Of a stretch of 64,000 nucleotides of DNA, positions 17,068 through 25,501 are shown piece by piece; position 1 is the first letter of the stretch, and each line of letters starts with the position of its first letter. The position numbers were made by a program, and so were the translations under genes. Below the pieces are notes generated by a model. The model worked only from the letters and a program-made list of their open reading frames with translations. It searched no databases and was not told the origin of the DNA. The stretch is from Streptomyces rubradiris (GTDB lineage: Bacteria > Actinomycetota > Actinomycetes > Streptomycetales > Streptomycetaceae): assembly GCF_016860525.1 (NCBI RefSeq), contig NZ_BNEA01000015.1, positions 2,914,001 through 2,978,000 of the forward strand. The letters run 5' to 3'.

Positions 17068-18060
17068 GTGCCAGAGCCGTCCCCCACCTCTCCCGAGCGC
17101 CGTGGCCGCCGTTTCCGTTTCACGGCGGCCCTGTTGGTCCTGTGCGGTGTCGCCGCGTACCTCGTGGTGCAGTACGTCACCGGAGGCGGCGGAGCGCGCG
17201 GCTGCGAAGTGGTCTCGGCCTCCGGCGACGGGGCCGCCTACGAGTTCACGCCCGAACAGGCGGAGAACGCGGCCACGATCGCGGCCGTGGGCACCGGGCG
17301 CGGGATGCCGGAGCGGGCCGTGACGATCGCGCTGGCCACCGCCATCCAGGAGTCGGGGCTGCGCAACATCCGGCACGGCGACCGGGATTCGCTGGGCCTG
17401 TTCCAGCAGCGCCCCTCGCAGGGCTGGGGCAGCGAGCGGCAGATCATGGACCCGACGTACGCGGCGGGCATCTTCTACGCGCACCTGGCCAAGGTGCCGC
17501 ACTACACGGAACTGCCGCTGACGGTGGCCGCGCAGCGGGTGCAGCGCAGCGGCTACCCGGAGGCGTACGCCAAGCACGAGTTGGACGCCACGCTGCTGGC
17601 GGCGGCCCTGACCGGGCGCGCGGCGGCCACGCTGACCTGTGACGGGCGCCCGCAGCACACGGCGCCCGAGACCGGCCCGGACGCGGTACGGGCCGCGCTG
17701 GTACGGGACTTCGGGCGGGACGCGCTCCAGGAGACCGGCGCGGTGGTGGGCGGGACGCCCGTGCCGTCGCCGACCCCGTCGCCGAGCGTGACCGCGACCG
17801 CGCGCGGGCGGACGGTGACGGTTCCGGTGCCCGAGGGCACGAAGAAGGACGCCACCGGGCGCGACGAGCTCGAGCGGGGCTGGCAGCTGGCGCACTGGGC
17901 GGTCGCCAACTCCTCGGCGCTGCGCATCGAGCGGGTGACGTACGCGGGGCGGGAGTGGACCGTGGGGAGCGACTCCGACGAGTGGCGCCCCGTCGCCTCC
18001 GAGGGGGCCGCCGGGGCGGAGCGGTCCGCCGGGGCCGTCCGGATCGTCGCCGCGCAGTAG
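17068..18060 (+). CDS. Membrane-anchored protein with lysozyme-like/transglycosylase domain
   Basis: The 330-residue protein starts at GTG 17068. It has a basic N-terminus, one transmembrane helix (about 18-37), a linker, and a lysozyme-like fold in which [13 protein letters not shown] supplies a candidate catalytic Glu95, followed by [16 protein letters not shown] and a [10 protein letters not shown] segment. This is the arrangement seen in actinobacterial soluble-transglycosylase-like proteins, often labelled heavy metal transporter in databases without evidence. Cleavage of peptidoglycan is inferred and not shown. [10 protein letters not shown] linker and a C-terminal domain of unknown type (about 245-330) follow. 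It diverges from dapE across about 95 bases. Confidence 0.85.
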   Translation: MPEPSPTSPERRGRRFRFTAALLVLCGVAAYLVVQYVTGGGGARGCEVVSASGDGAAYEFTPEQAENAATIAAVGTGRGMPERAVTIALATAIQESGLRNIRHGDRDSLGLFQQRPSQGWGSERQIMDPTYAAGIFYAHLAKVPHYTELPLTVAAQRVQRSGYPEAYAKHELDATLLAAALTGRAAATLTCDGRPQHTAPETGPDAVRAALVRDFGRDALQETGAVVGGTPVPSPTPSPSVTATARGRTVTVPVPEGTKKDATGRDELERGWQLAHWAVANSSALRIERVTYAGREWTVGSDSDEWRPVASEGAAGAERSAGAVRIVAAQ

Positions 18061-18179
18061 GCCGCTGCGGCGGGCCGCGTAGCGGGCCGCGCGGCAGGGC
18101 GCACAGCCGTACGGCCGGTCACTCCCGCGGGTTGTGCTCCACCGGAGTGACGGGACGGCCGGCGCGGGTGGTCCTCCGA

Positions 18180-18223
18180 GCGCGGAAACCCTTGGGAAAT
18201 CAGGGGCCGGAAGGTTTCCGCGC
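18180..18223 (+). terminator. Probable terminator after the transglycosylase-like gene
   Basis: An 11-bp perfect inverted repeat (18180-18190 and 18213-18223) closes a 22-base loop. A T-rich segment follows about 20 bases later. Confidence 0.5.
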
Positions 18224-18336
18224 GGCGCACGCCGGACGCTCTTTGCCCGTTTTTATCCACACCCGATAATGCGATGCGTTATCCATTCTTTACCCGGGGC
18301 GTCCGCAACCTTCGCGGGCTTCGAGCGGTAGTCACG

Positions 18337-18365
18337 GCGTCCGAGCCGGAGACGGGCTCGGACGC
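18337..18365 (+). promoter_or_regulatory. Hairpin in the probable 5' leader of the small secreted protein gene
   Basis: An 11-bp perfect stem (18337-18347 and 18355-18365) with a 7-base loop ends 32 bases before the start codon. It could influence translation or mRNA stability; it does not resemble a riboswitch I recognise. Confidence 0.4.
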
Positions 18366-18397
18366 AGACACCGTTCTCTCCCGTCGAATGGAGCATC

Positions 18398-18847
18398 ATG
18401 TCCCTCCCTCTGACCCGCCGGATCGCCCGTGCCGCGCTGCTCGTCGCAGCGGGAGCGGCCGCCGGGGTCGGTGCGGCCGGCTCCGCCGGTGCGGCCACGA
18501 ACCTGCCCGACGTCGGCCCCAACCTGAGCGGGCTGACCGCGCTGGACGGGGCGCACGCCGGTGACGCCGTCGACAGTGCCGCGCAGCAGGTGACCTCGGT
18601 CGCGGGCCACGCGGGTGGCAAGGCGGTCGGGCAGGCGGTGCCGGCCGCGGGCAAGACCGGCGGCAGCGCCGTGAAGCGGACGACTCCGGTGGCGCAGAAG
18701 GCCGTGGGCGACGCGGCCGGGGCCGCGGGGGGTGTCCTCGGGGACGCCGCGGTCGGCGCGACGAAGGGGGGCCTGCCGACGGACACGCTCACCAAGGGCG
18801 GGCTGCCGACGGACTCCCTGCCGACGAAGGGCCTGCCGCTCGGCTGA
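18398..18847 (+). CDS. Small secreted Ala/Gly-rich protein
   Basis: The 149-residue product has a classic Sec signal peptide (TRRIARAALLVAAGAAAGVGAAGSAGAA, cleavage likely near residue 33). The mature part is rich in A, G, V and K with weak repeats (QQVTSVAGHAGGKAVGQAV, QKAVGDAAGAAGG) and a C-terminal tail of four KGGLPTD-type units. There is no cysteine and no recognised domain. Similar secreted proteins in streptomycetes are sometimes labelled ATP-binding protein, but no nucleotide-binding motif is visible here. An ATGGAGCATC stretch lies before the ATG at 18398. A strong terminator follows. Confidence 0.8.
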   Translation: MSLPLTRRIARAALLVAAGAAAGVGAAGSAGAATNLPDVGPNLSGLTALDGAHAGDAVDSAAQQVTSVAGHAGGKAVGQAVPAAGKTGGSAVKRTTPVAQKAVGDAAGAAGGVLGDAAVGATKGGLPTDTLTKGGLPTDSLPTKGLPLG

Positions 18848-18863
18848 GGCCGCCGGTGCCGGT

Positions 18864-18897
18864 GGACGGGGTCCAGGGAGTTCCCTGGACCCCGTCC
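18864..18897. terminator. Bidirectional hairpin terminator upstream of the dapC stop
   Basis: A perfect 15-bp stem (18864-18878 and 18883-18897) with a 4-base loop lies between two convergent genes. Confidence 0.8.
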
Positions 18898-18926
18898 GTC
18901 GTTGTGCCCGCGGCCCGCGACGCCGG

Positions 18927-20024
18927 TCAGCGGGTCAGGCGGGAGACGGCGGCCTGGACACGTTCGTCCGTCGCCGTGAAGGCCACCCGTACGTGGCGTG
19001 CGCCCGCCTCGCCGTAGAAGTCGCCCGGGGCCACCAGGACGCCCAGGTCGGCCAGGTGCGCGACCGTGGTCCAGCAGGACTCGTCGCGGGTGGCCCACAG
19101 GTAGAGGCTCGCCTCGCTGTGCTCGATGCGGAAGCCGTGGGCGAGCAGGGCCGAGCGCAGCGCCTCGCGGCGGGCCGCGTACCGCTCGCGCTGTTCCCGC
19201 ACGTGGTCGTCGTCGCCGAGCGCGGCCACGACCGCCGCCTGCGTCGGCGCGGAGGTCATCATGCCGCCGTGCTTGCGGATCTGCAGCAGCGGGCCGAGGA
19301 CCTCCGGGTCACCGGCGACGAAGGCCGCGCGGTAGCCCGCCAGGTTGGACCGCTTGGACAGGGAGTGCACGGCGACGATGCCGTCGTAGGAACCGCCGTT
19401 GACGTCCGGGTGCAGGACCGAGACCGGGTCGGCCTCCCAGCCCAGCTCCAGGTAGCACTCGTCGGAGAAGAGCAGGACGTCGTGGGCGCGGGCCCAGGCG
19501 ACGATGTCCGTCAGCTCCCGCTTGGTCAGGACCCGGCCCGTCGGGTTGGACGGGGAGTTCAGCCAGAGCAGCCGCAGGTTCGCCGGGTCCAGCTCGCGCG
19601 GGTCGTCGTAGACCTCGTACTCGGCGCGGGCGAGGCGGGCGCCGACCTCGTAGGTGGGGTAGGCCAGGCGCGGGTAGGCGACCTTGTCGCCGGGGCCGAG
19701 GCCGAGCTGGGTGGGCAGCCAGGCCACCAGTTCCTTGGAGCCGACGACCGGCAGGACGTGCCGGTGGGTGATCCCGCGGGCGCCCAGCCGGCGCTCCAGC
19801 CAGCCCGTGATCGCGTCGCGCAGGGCAGGGGTGCCCCAGACGGTCGGGTAGCCCGGCGAGTCGGCCGCGTCGACCAGGGCCTTTCGGATCAGCTCGGGCA
19901 CCGGGTCGACCGGGGTGCCCACCGAGAGGTCGACGATGCCGTCCGGGTGGGCGGCGGCCGTCTTCTTGTACGGCTCCAGCTTGTCCCACGGGAAGACCGG
20001 GAGCCGGTCGGAGACTGCGGACAC
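18927..20024 (-). CDS. dapC: Succinyldiaminopimelate aminotransferase
   Basis: The 365-residue class I/II PLP aminotransferase begins at GTG 20024 (VSAVSDRLPVFPWDKL). Typical landmarks are VDLSVGTPVDPVP, SPGYPTVWGTPALRDAI, VVGSKELV, WLNSPSNPTGRVL, FSDECYLELGW and the PLP-lysine motif SLSKRSNLAGYRAAF, with HVRVAFTATDE near the end. It transfers the amino group to N-succinyl-2-amino-6-ketopimelate in the DAP/lysine pathway; actinobacterial members may also act on prephenate, which the sequence cannot decide. It lies directly downstream of the ferredoxin gene on the same strand, a pairing shared with mycobacteria (Rv1177-Rv1178). Confidence 0.92.
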   Translation of the reverse strand: MSAVSDRLPVFPWDKLEPYKKTAAAHPDGIVDLSVGTPVDPVPELIRKALVDAADSPGYPTVWGTPALRDAITGWLERRLGARGITHRHVLPVVGSKELVAWLPTQLGLGPGDKVAYPRLAYPTYEVGARLARAEYEVYDDPRELDPANLRLLWLNSPSNPTGRVLTKRELTDIVAWARAHDVLLFSDECYLELGWEADPVSVLHPDVNGGSYDGIVAVHSLSKRSNLAGYRAAFVAGDPEVLGPLLQIRKHGGMMTSAPTQAAVVAALGDDDHVREQRERYAARREALRSALLAHGFRIEHSEASLYLWATRDESCWTTVAHLADLGVLVAPGDFYGEAGARHVRVAFTATDERVQAAVSRLTR

Positions 20025-20057
20025 GATCAGTGGCTCACTTTCGTACGGTGCGGCAAA

Positions 20058-20113
20058 CGCCTCGGTCCCGTGCGGCGCTGATCGGGAGGATCGGGCCGTA
20101 CGGGACCGAGGCG
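20058..20113 (-). terminator. Hairpin between the ferredoxin gene and dapC
   Basis: A perfect 14-bp inverted repeat (20058-20071 and 20100-20113) encloses 28 bases. It follows the ferredoxin stop and could end or attenuate that transcript before dapC. Confidence 0.55.
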
Positions 20114-20148
20114 GCGCGGCTGCGGCCGCTTGGCGCTCAGGCGGGCGG

Positions 20149-20466
20149 TCAGCTCTGCTTCGGCAGCCCGGCGACGAAGGGGTGGTCGCGCTCGATCAGC
20201 CCCAGCTTGCTGGCTCCGCCGGGCGAGCCCAGCTCGTCGAAGAACTCGACGTTCGCCTTGTAGTAGTCCTTCCACTCCTCCGGGACGTCGTCCTCGTAGA
20301 AGATCGCCTCGACCGGGCAGACCGGCTCACAGGCACCACAGTCGACGCATTCGTCCGGGTGGATGTACAAGGACCGCTGGCCCTCGTAGATGCAGTCGAC
20401 CGGGCACTCCTCGATGCACGCCTTGTCCTTGACGTCGACACAAGGCTGCGCGATGACGTAGGTCAC
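20149..20466 (-). CDS. fdxA: Seven-iron ferredoxin
   Basis: The 105-residue protein starts at GTG 20466 with GAGGAGG about 9 bases upstream. Cysteines C9, C17, C21 and C25 and the second set C40, C43, C46 and C50 (CVDCGACEPVCP) match the 3Fe-4S plus 4Fe-4S ferredoxins of actinobacteria. The long C-terminal extension (EEWKDYYKANVEFFDELG) is also typical. It is a cytosolic low-potential electron carrier; the partners, which may include cytochromes P450 or oxidoreductases, are not encoded nearby. Confidence 0.95.
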   Translation of the reverse strand: MTYVIAQPCVDVKDKACIEECPVDCIYEGQRSLYIHPDECVDCGACEPVCPVEAIFYEDDVPEEWKDYYKANVEFFDELGSPGGASKLGLIERDHPFVAGLPKQS

Positions 20467-20605
20467 GCTGTCGTTCCTCCTCGATAGGGCGCTGGCGAGC
20501 CTCCTCAGGCCCGCCGCCTGGCGCGCGGGAGCGCGGCGTCGTCGATGCCCGCCCCTAGTATCTCCGTTCCGGAGCATGATCCGAACAGGAGGGGTGAACT
20601 GACCA

Positions 20606-22072
20606 GTGGAAATCTCGGCGACAGGACGCCTGGAGGTCCGAATCACCCCTGCTGACGTGGGGAAACGGGTCTCTGTACGGCGGTTGGGCGAACCCGGTGC
20701 CGGACCGGAGAAGTTCACTGACACGGTGGGTGTTCTCACATCCTGGGACGGTGGCGTGCTCATGATCACACGCCGGGACGGCGAACGTGTCCGGATTCCC
20801 GAAACCGCGCTGGTCGCGGGCAAAGTGATTCCCGCCGCACCGGCGCGCCGCCGGGGTCCCGCCGCCTCCTACCCGGAACTCGCGCGCGTCACCGCGCGCG
20901 CCTGGCCGCCGGTGGAGAGCGAGCCGCTGGGCGACTGGGAGCTGCGGGCCGCCGCCGGGTTCACCCGGCGCGCCAACAGTGTGCTGCCGCTGGGCCACCC
21001 CGGGCTCGGGCTCGACGCGGCCCTGGACGCCGTACGAGGCTGGTACGGCGAGCGTGGCCTGCCGGCGCGGGTGCAGACCGCGACCGGCGCCGAGGGCACG
21101 CAGGAGCTGCTGTGCGCGGAGCTGGAGCGGCGCGGCTGGGTGCGGGAGGTGACCGCGGAACTGTGGACCGGGGCGCTGGCGCCGGTCGCGGACCGGGCCG
21201 GCGGCACGGGTGTGGTGCTGTCCCGGACGGCGGACGAGGCGTGGCTCGCCCGGTACCGGCGCAAGGGGATGAGCGAGGCGGCCCTGCGGGTGCTGCACGG
21301 CGGACCGTCGGTGTGGTTCGCGGCCGTGCCCGGTGCCGGGGCCGGCGAGCCGCCGACGGCGATCGGACGGTGTGTCGTGGACGGCCGCTGGGCCGGGTTC
21401 GCCGCCGTCGAGGTGGACCCCTCCCGGCGCCGGGAGGGGCTGGCCACCGAGGTGATGGCCGCGCTGGCCCGGCGTGCCCTGGACGAGGGCGCCTCGGCGG
21501 CGTGGCTCCAGGTGGAGACGGACAACGAGGGCGCCCGGTCCCTGTACCGCACCCTCGGCTTCCTGCCGCACCACACCTACCACCACTACCGCGCCCCGGA
21601 ACTACCGGCCACGCCCGACGTCACACCGGACGTACCGGCCGCACCCGCCGCCCCGGACCGCACGCCGGAAGAACCCGCCGCTTCCGGCCAGGTACCGGAA
21701 GCACCGGCCGCACCTGCCGCATCCGGCAACGCACCGCACGCCCCGGCCACGCCCGCCACCCCGGACCACACGCCGCGAGACCCCGCCACGTCCGCCGTCG
21801 GCCGCCGGCCGGAGGGCCAAGCCGCGCCCGCCACCGCCGGCCGCACACCACACGCCCCGGCCACGCCCGCCACCCCGGACCGCACGCCGCAAGACCCCGC
21901 CACGCCCGCCACCCCGGACCGCACGCCGCAAGACCCCGCCACGCCCGCCGTCGGCCGCCGGCCGGAGGGCCAAGCCGCGTCCGCCACCGCCGGCCGCACA
22001 CTGGAAGAACCGGCCGGGGGCCACGCGTCGAACGACCCGGCCGCGCCCCCCGGCCGTCGTGGAAGGGGCTGA
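20606..22072 (+). CDS. GNAT-family N-acetyltransferase with repetitive C-terminal tail
   Basis: The 488-residue protein starts at GTG 20606 with GGAGG 16 bases upstream, a long spacing. Residues 1-75 form a beta-rich N-terminal domain, and a GNAT fold follows, with the acetyl-CoA motif DPSRRREGLATEVMAALARRAL and the ETDNEGARSLYRTLGF C-terminal element (about 270-320). Residues 335-488 are a Pro/Ala/Thr-rich tail of near-identical repeats, probably disordered. The acetyl acceptor is unknown. The next gene begins 8 bases after the stop, so the two are probably co-transcribed. Confidence 0.88.
   Translation: MEISATGRLEVRITPADVGKRVSVRRLGEPGAGPEKFTDTVGVLTSWDGGVLMITRRDGERVRIPETALVAGKVIPAAPARRRGPAASYPELARVTARAWPPVESEPLGDWELRAAAGFTRRANSVLPLGHPGLGLDAALDAVRGWYGERGLPARVQTATGAEGTQELLCAELERRGWVREVTAELWTGALAPVADRAGGTGVVLSRTADEAWLARYRRKGMSEAALRVLHGGPSVWFAAVPGAGAGEPPTAIGRCVVDGRWAGFAAVEVDPSRRREGLATEVMAALARRALDEGASAAWLQVETDNEGARSLYRTLGFLPHHTYHHYRAPELPATPDVTPDVPAAPAAPDRTPEEPAASGQVPEAPAAPAASGNAPHAPATPATPDHTPRDPATSAVGRRPEGQAAPATAGRTPHAPATPATPDRTPQDPATPATPDRTPQDPATPAVGRRPEGQAASATAGRTLEEPAGGHASNDPAAPPGRRGRG
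21757..22000 (+). repeat. In-frame tandem repeats in the GNAT tail
   Basis: Two identical 39-bp units (21871-21909 and 21910-21948) encode ATPATPDRTPQDP; a third imperfect copy starts at 21757. A longer block beginning gtcggccgcc recurs at 21797 and 21950, exactly 153 bases apart. Confidence 0.8.
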
Positions 22073-22079
22073 GGCTGTC

Positions 22080-22946
22080 ATGCGTCAGCCGTATCTGCCG
22101 CCGCCGTACCCGCCCCCGCCGGAACGCTCCGCCGAGGTCCGGCGGCGGTTCGCCGAGGAGGTCCGGGCCGAACGGCCGGATCTGTCGGCGCTGTGCCTGC
22201 TGATCGGTGCCGAGACGGACGGCTCGCTGGACGACGCCGACATCGACGCCGCGCAGGCGGAGCTGGACCGGCTGGCGGGCGAGCTGCCGTACCGGCCGGG
22301 CGGGCCGCGCGCGTGGGCGGAGGCGGCGCGCCGGCTGCTCGGCGACCGCCACGGCTTCCACGGCACGCCCGGCGACTACCAGCGGCTGGAGTCCTCCCTG
22401 CTGCACGAGGTGCTGCGGCGGCGGCGCGGGCTGCCCATCCTGCTGTCGGTGGTGTGGCTGGAGGTCGCGCGCCGGGCCGGGGCGCCGGTGTACGGGGTCG
22501 CGTTGCCGGGGCACTTCGTGGTCGGGTTCGGAGCGGCGGAGGAGAGGGTGCTGGCCGATCCGTTCGAGGGCGGGCGGGTGCTGACCGGAACGGACGCCGA
22601 GCTGCTGGTCGTGGGCGCCACGGGCGCGCCGCCGGACCCCTCGATGCTGGAGCCGGCGCCGCCGCTGGAGGTCGTGCAGCGGGTGCTGAACAACATGCGG
22701 GCGTGGGCGGCGGCGCGGCCGGAGCGGTCGGACGTGGGACTGCGGGCCGTGGAGCTGGCGCTGCTCATCCCCGCGCATCCGGCGCGGCTGCGCTACGAGC
22801 GCGGGCAACTGCTGGTGCGGAGCGGGCGGTTCACGGCGGGCGCCGAGGAGCTGGAGCACTACGCCGACCTGATCGAGGTGGTGGACGAGGCGGCGGCGCG
22901 CAGGATCCGGCAGGAGGCGGGCACCGCTCGCGCCCGGCTCAACTGA
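22080..22946 (+). CDS. SirB1/transglutaminase-like protein
   Basis: The 288-residue product starts at ATG 22080 with GAGG 5 bases upstream. The central part (LLHEVLRRRRGLPILLSVVWLEVARRAGAPVYGVALPGHFVVGF) is the transglutaminase-like SirB1 core, with the LPGHF histidine retained but no obvious catalytic cysteine in the usual position. C-terminal helices (about 195-285, including AVELALLIPAHPARLRYERG and a LEHYADL segment) resemble TPR-like repeats. The family is widespread but its function is not established; a protein-binding or non-catalytic role is likely. It is convergent with the response regulator gene, with only 10 bases between stops. Confidence 0.85.
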   Translation: MRQPYLPPPYPPPPERSAEVRRRFAEEVRAERPDLSALCLLIGAETDGSLDDADIDAAQAELDRLAGELPYRPGGPRAWAEAARRLLGDRHGFHGTPGDYQRLESSLLHEVLRRRRGLPILLSVVWLEVARRAGAPVYGVALPGHFVVGFGAAEERVLADPFEGGRVLTGTDAELLVVGATGAPPDPSMLEPAPPLEVVQRVLNNMRAWAAARPERSDVGLRAVELALLIPAHPARLRYERGQLLVRSGRFTAGAEELEHYADLIEVVDEAAARRIRQEAGTARARLN

Positions 22947-22956
22947 CCGAGCGTCC

Positions 22957-23571
22957 CTACAGCCACCCCTTCTCGCGGGCGATCAGCACCGCCTCCGCCC
23001 GGTTGCGGGCCGCCAGTTTCTGGATGGCCGTGGACAGGTAGTTGCGGACCGTGCCCGGGGACAGGTGCAGGGCGCGGGCCAGTTCGGCGTTGGTGGAGCC
23101 GTCGGCCGCCGCGCGGAGCACCTCGCGTTCGCGCTCGGTGAGCGGATTGGCGCCCTCGGCGAGCGCGGCGGCGGCCAGCGTGGGGTCGATGACCCGCTCG
23201 CCGGCCAGCACCTTGCGGATCGCCTCGGCGAGCTGGGCGGCGGGGGCGTCCTTGACGAGGAAGGCGTCGGCCCCGGCCTCCATGGCGCTGCGCAGATAGC
23301 CGGGCCGGCCGAAGGTGGTGAGCACGACCAGCTTCACGTCCGGGTACGCGCGGCGCACCCGGGCCGCGGCCTCGATGCCGGTGCAGCCGGGCATCTCGAT
23401 GTCGAGCAGCGCCACGTCCACGCCGTGCGCGCCGACGGCGTCGACCACCTCGTCACCGCGCGCGGCCTGGGCGACGACCTCGATGTCGTCCTCCAGGCCG
23501 AGCAGCGCGGCCAGCGCCTCGCGGACCATCGACTGGTCCTCGGCCAGCAGGACCTTGATCGTGCTCGTCAT
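22957..23571 (-). CDS. Two-component response regulator, NarL/LuxR family (DesR-like)
   Basis: The 204-residue protein has a receiver domain with acidic pocket ED (11-12), phosphoacceptor D57 (ALLDIEMPG), a TTFGRPGYL segment and K at about 107, joined to a LuxR-type HTH (NPLTEREREVLRAAADG, SPGTVRNYLSTAIQKL). It should bind DNA as a phosphorylated dimer. Its ATG overlaps the kinase stop by four bases, so the pair is coupled. Because it is the last gene of an operon with an ABC exporter, autoregulation of that operon is the simplest model. Confidence 0.93.
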   Translation of the reverse strand: MTSTIKVLLAEDQSMVREALAALLGLEDDIEVVAQAARGDEVVDAVGAHGVDVALLDIEMPGCTGIEAAARVRRAYPDVKLVVLTTFGRPGYLRSAMEAGADAFLVKDAPAAQLAEAIRKVLAGERVIDPTLAAAALAEGANPLTEREREVLRAAADGSTNAELARALHLSPGTVRNYLSTAIQKLAARNRAEAVLIAREKGWL

Positions 23572-24764
23572 GCCCCGGATCCTATGTCGGCCGAGGAGGC
23601 CGCCGGGACGCGGGCGACCAGTTGGAATCCGCGCTTGATCCGGCTCGCGCGCAGGGTGCCGCCGGCCTTCTGGAGCCGCTCGGTCAGGCCGGTCAGACCG
23701 TTGCCGGGACCCTTGCCGGAGCCGCCGGAGCCGTTGTCCTCGACGGTGAGTTCGAGCACCGGGCCGTCCAGGGTCTCGTGGCGCAGCAGGCGTACCGCGC
23801 AGCGGCTGGCACCGCTGTGCCGGACCACGTTGGTGACGGCCTCGCGCAGCGCCCAGGCGAGGGCGGACTCGGCCTCCTCCGGCACGCCGGTGAGGTCGGG
23901 GGCGGCGGGCACCTCGGCGACGACCTCGGCGGCGGCCAGGGCGACCTGGGCGCCCGCGAGTTCGCCGGCCAGCCGGGGCCGCCGGTAGCCGGTGACGGCC
24001 TCACGGACGTCGACCATGGCCTGCCGGCTGACCTGTTCGATGTCGGCGACCTGCCGGGCCGCCTGCTCCGGGTGATCGGGCAGCATCCGGCCGGCCAGCT
24101 CGCTCTTCAGCGTGATCAGGGAGAGCGAGTGGCCGAGCAGGTCGTGCAGGTCGCGGGCGAGGCGCAGGCGCTCCTCGTTGGCGGCGAGCTGGGCGACGGT
24201 GGCCCGGGCCTTGCGCAGCTCGATGGTGGTGCGCACGAGCTGGCCGACGCCGGTCATCGCGAACCCGATGAGCACGACGAGGACGACCAGGCCGCGCGCC
24301 TCCTTCTCGGCGGAGCGCATGCCGATGAGGTACATCACCAGGGCGGAGGCCGGGATGGCCCAGTAGGCGGCGCGCAGCGGCAGGGTGGCGCCGAAGGCGA
24401 CCGCCAGATAGACGAACAGGCCCAGCCAGGCGCTGCCGAGGGTGTAGGCCAGGACGGGGGCGAGGATGCCGAGGATCCCGCCGAGGACGAGCACGACGCC
24501 CCGGGAGAAGGGGCGGCCGATGTTGCGGAAGACCATCGTCAGGTAGACCCCGACGAAGACGGCGAGGCCGCAGGAGCCCGCCACGGTGGCGGCGGTGGAG
24601 TGGTGGCCGCCGGCCAGGTCCTCGACGGGTGAGCTGAGGAAGACCAGCCAGACCAGGATCCACACCGATTTGACCATCAGGTCGCGCCGGCTGGTGGGCG
24701 GCCAGCCCACGGGGGTGTGCCGCGGCATCGCGATGTGCCGGTCTTCCGTCGTCGTACTGCTCAC
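23568..24764 (-). CDS. Sensor histidine kinase, DesK/NarX-type (HisKA_3)
   Basis: The 398-residue protein starts at GTG 24764, which overlaps the permease stop as GTGA. Five or more hydrophobic helices span residues 32-178, leaving almost no extracellular domain, so it probably senses within the membrane, as DesK does. The dimerisation helix carries the phosphoacceptor H207 in LARDLHDLLGHSLSLI, and the ATPase domain has LREAVTNVVRHS and DNGSGGSGKGPGNGLTGL. The four overlapping genes (ABC ATPase, permease, kinase, regulator) suggest that the kinase monitors membrane state or a substrate of the exporter. Confidence 0.93.
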   Translation of the reverse strand: MSSTTTEDRHIAMPRHTPVGWPPTSRRDLMVKSVWILVWLVFLSSPVEDLAGGHHSTAATVAGSCGLAVFVGVYLTMVFRNIGRPFSRGVVLVLGGILGILAPVLAYTLGSAWLGLFVYLAVAFGATLPLRAAYWAIPASALVMYLIGMRSAEKEARGLVVLVVLIGFAMTGVGQLVRTTIELRKARATVAQLAANEERLRLARDLHDLLGHSLSLITLKSELAGRMLPDHPEQAARQVADIEQVSRQAMVDVREAVTGYRRPRLAGELAGAQVALAAAEVVAEVPAAPDLTGVPEEAESALAWALREAVTNVVRHSGASRCAVRLLRHETLDGPVLELTVEDNGSGGSGKGPGNGLTGLTERLQKAGGTLRASRIKRGFQLVARVPAASSADIGSGA

Positions 24765-25501
24765 GCCTTCAGCGTGTCCTTCCGGTACAGCCAGGCCGCG
24801 CCGCCCGCGAACAGGACGAAGGAGGCGACGAGCACGGCGATGTCCTGGGCGTGCGGGGCCTGGCTCTGTTCGATGGCCCGTCCCAGGGCAGCGTACGCGT
24901 GGGTGGGCAGCCACCGGGCGATGTCCTGGAGCCACTGCGGGAAGGTGGTGGTGGGCATCCACAGGCCGCCCAGCATGGACATCCCGAAGTAGATGATCAT
25001 GGTGATGGGGCGGACCGCGTCGCCGGTGGCCAGGTAGCCGAGGGCGACGCCAAGCGCGGCGAAGACCAGGCTGCCGGCCCAGACGGCGCCGCTCAGCGCG
25101 AGCCACTGCCAGGCGTCCAGGCGTACGTCCTTCACCACGGCGGCGACCGCGAACACGATGACGATGGACGGCAGGCTGACCACGGCCGCGCCCGCGGTCT
25201 TGGCGAGGACGTAGCCGCGCCCGGGCAGCGGGGTCAGCCGAAGCTGCCGTACCCATCCGCTCTCGCGCTCCTTGGCGATGCGCTCGCTGTTGCCCATGAG
25301 CGTGGCGGTCAGGACGCCGAAGGAGGCCATGGAGACCATCATGTACGTCGGCAGGGTCAGCCCCGTGCCGTCGACCTCGGTGTGGCTGTCGGCGTTGCCC
25401 GCGATCAGCAGGAACAGGGCCGAGGGGTAGATCACGGTGAAGAACAGGAACTTGCGGTTGCGCAGGGCCCGGACGACTTCCAGCTTGATCAGGCTGTTCA
25501 C
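24761..25501 (-). CDS. ABC-2 type transporter permease
   Basis: This 246-residue protein has six predicted helices (for example FLFFTVIYPSALFLLIAG, YMMVSMASFGVLTATLMG, VVSLPSIVIVFAVAAVV, LSGAVWAGSLVFAALGVALG, ITMIIYFGMSMLGGLWMP and IAVLVASFVLFAGGAAWLY), the ABC-2 layout. With the adjacent ATPase it should form an exporter, of the type that moves drugs, lipids or antibiotics outward. The start ATG overlaps the ATPase stop by four bases and its own stop overlaps the kinase start, so the stoichiometry is probably tightly linked. The substrate is unknown. Confidence 0.92.
   Translation of the reverse strand: MNSLIKLEVVRALRNRKFLFFTVIYPSALFLLIAGNADSHTEVDGTGLTLPTYMMVSMASFGVLTATLMGNSERIAKERESGWVRQLRLTPLPGRGYVLAKTAGAAVVSLPSIVIVFAVAAVVKDVRLDAWQWLALSGAVWAGSLVFAALGVALGYLATGDAVRPITMIIYFGMSMLGGLWMPTTTFPQWLQDIARWLPTHAYAALGRAIEQSQAPHAQDIAVLVASFVLFAGGAAWLYRKDTLKA

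Larger units (their letters stand above)
18061..18397. other. Intergenic region with two hairpins
   Basis: This gap of 337 bases holds the hairpin at 18180-18223, a relatively AT-rich patch at about 18240-18295 that probably carries the promoter of the next gene, and a second hairpin at 18337-18365 in its likely leader. No gene is apparent. Confidence 0.5.

Noticed and set aside
15644..17323. 559-codon open frame on the plus strand opposite LOG and dapE
   Set aside because: It is the antisense shadow of well-supported genes. Its translation is low-complexity and lacks any recognisable domain, as expected in high-GC DNA.
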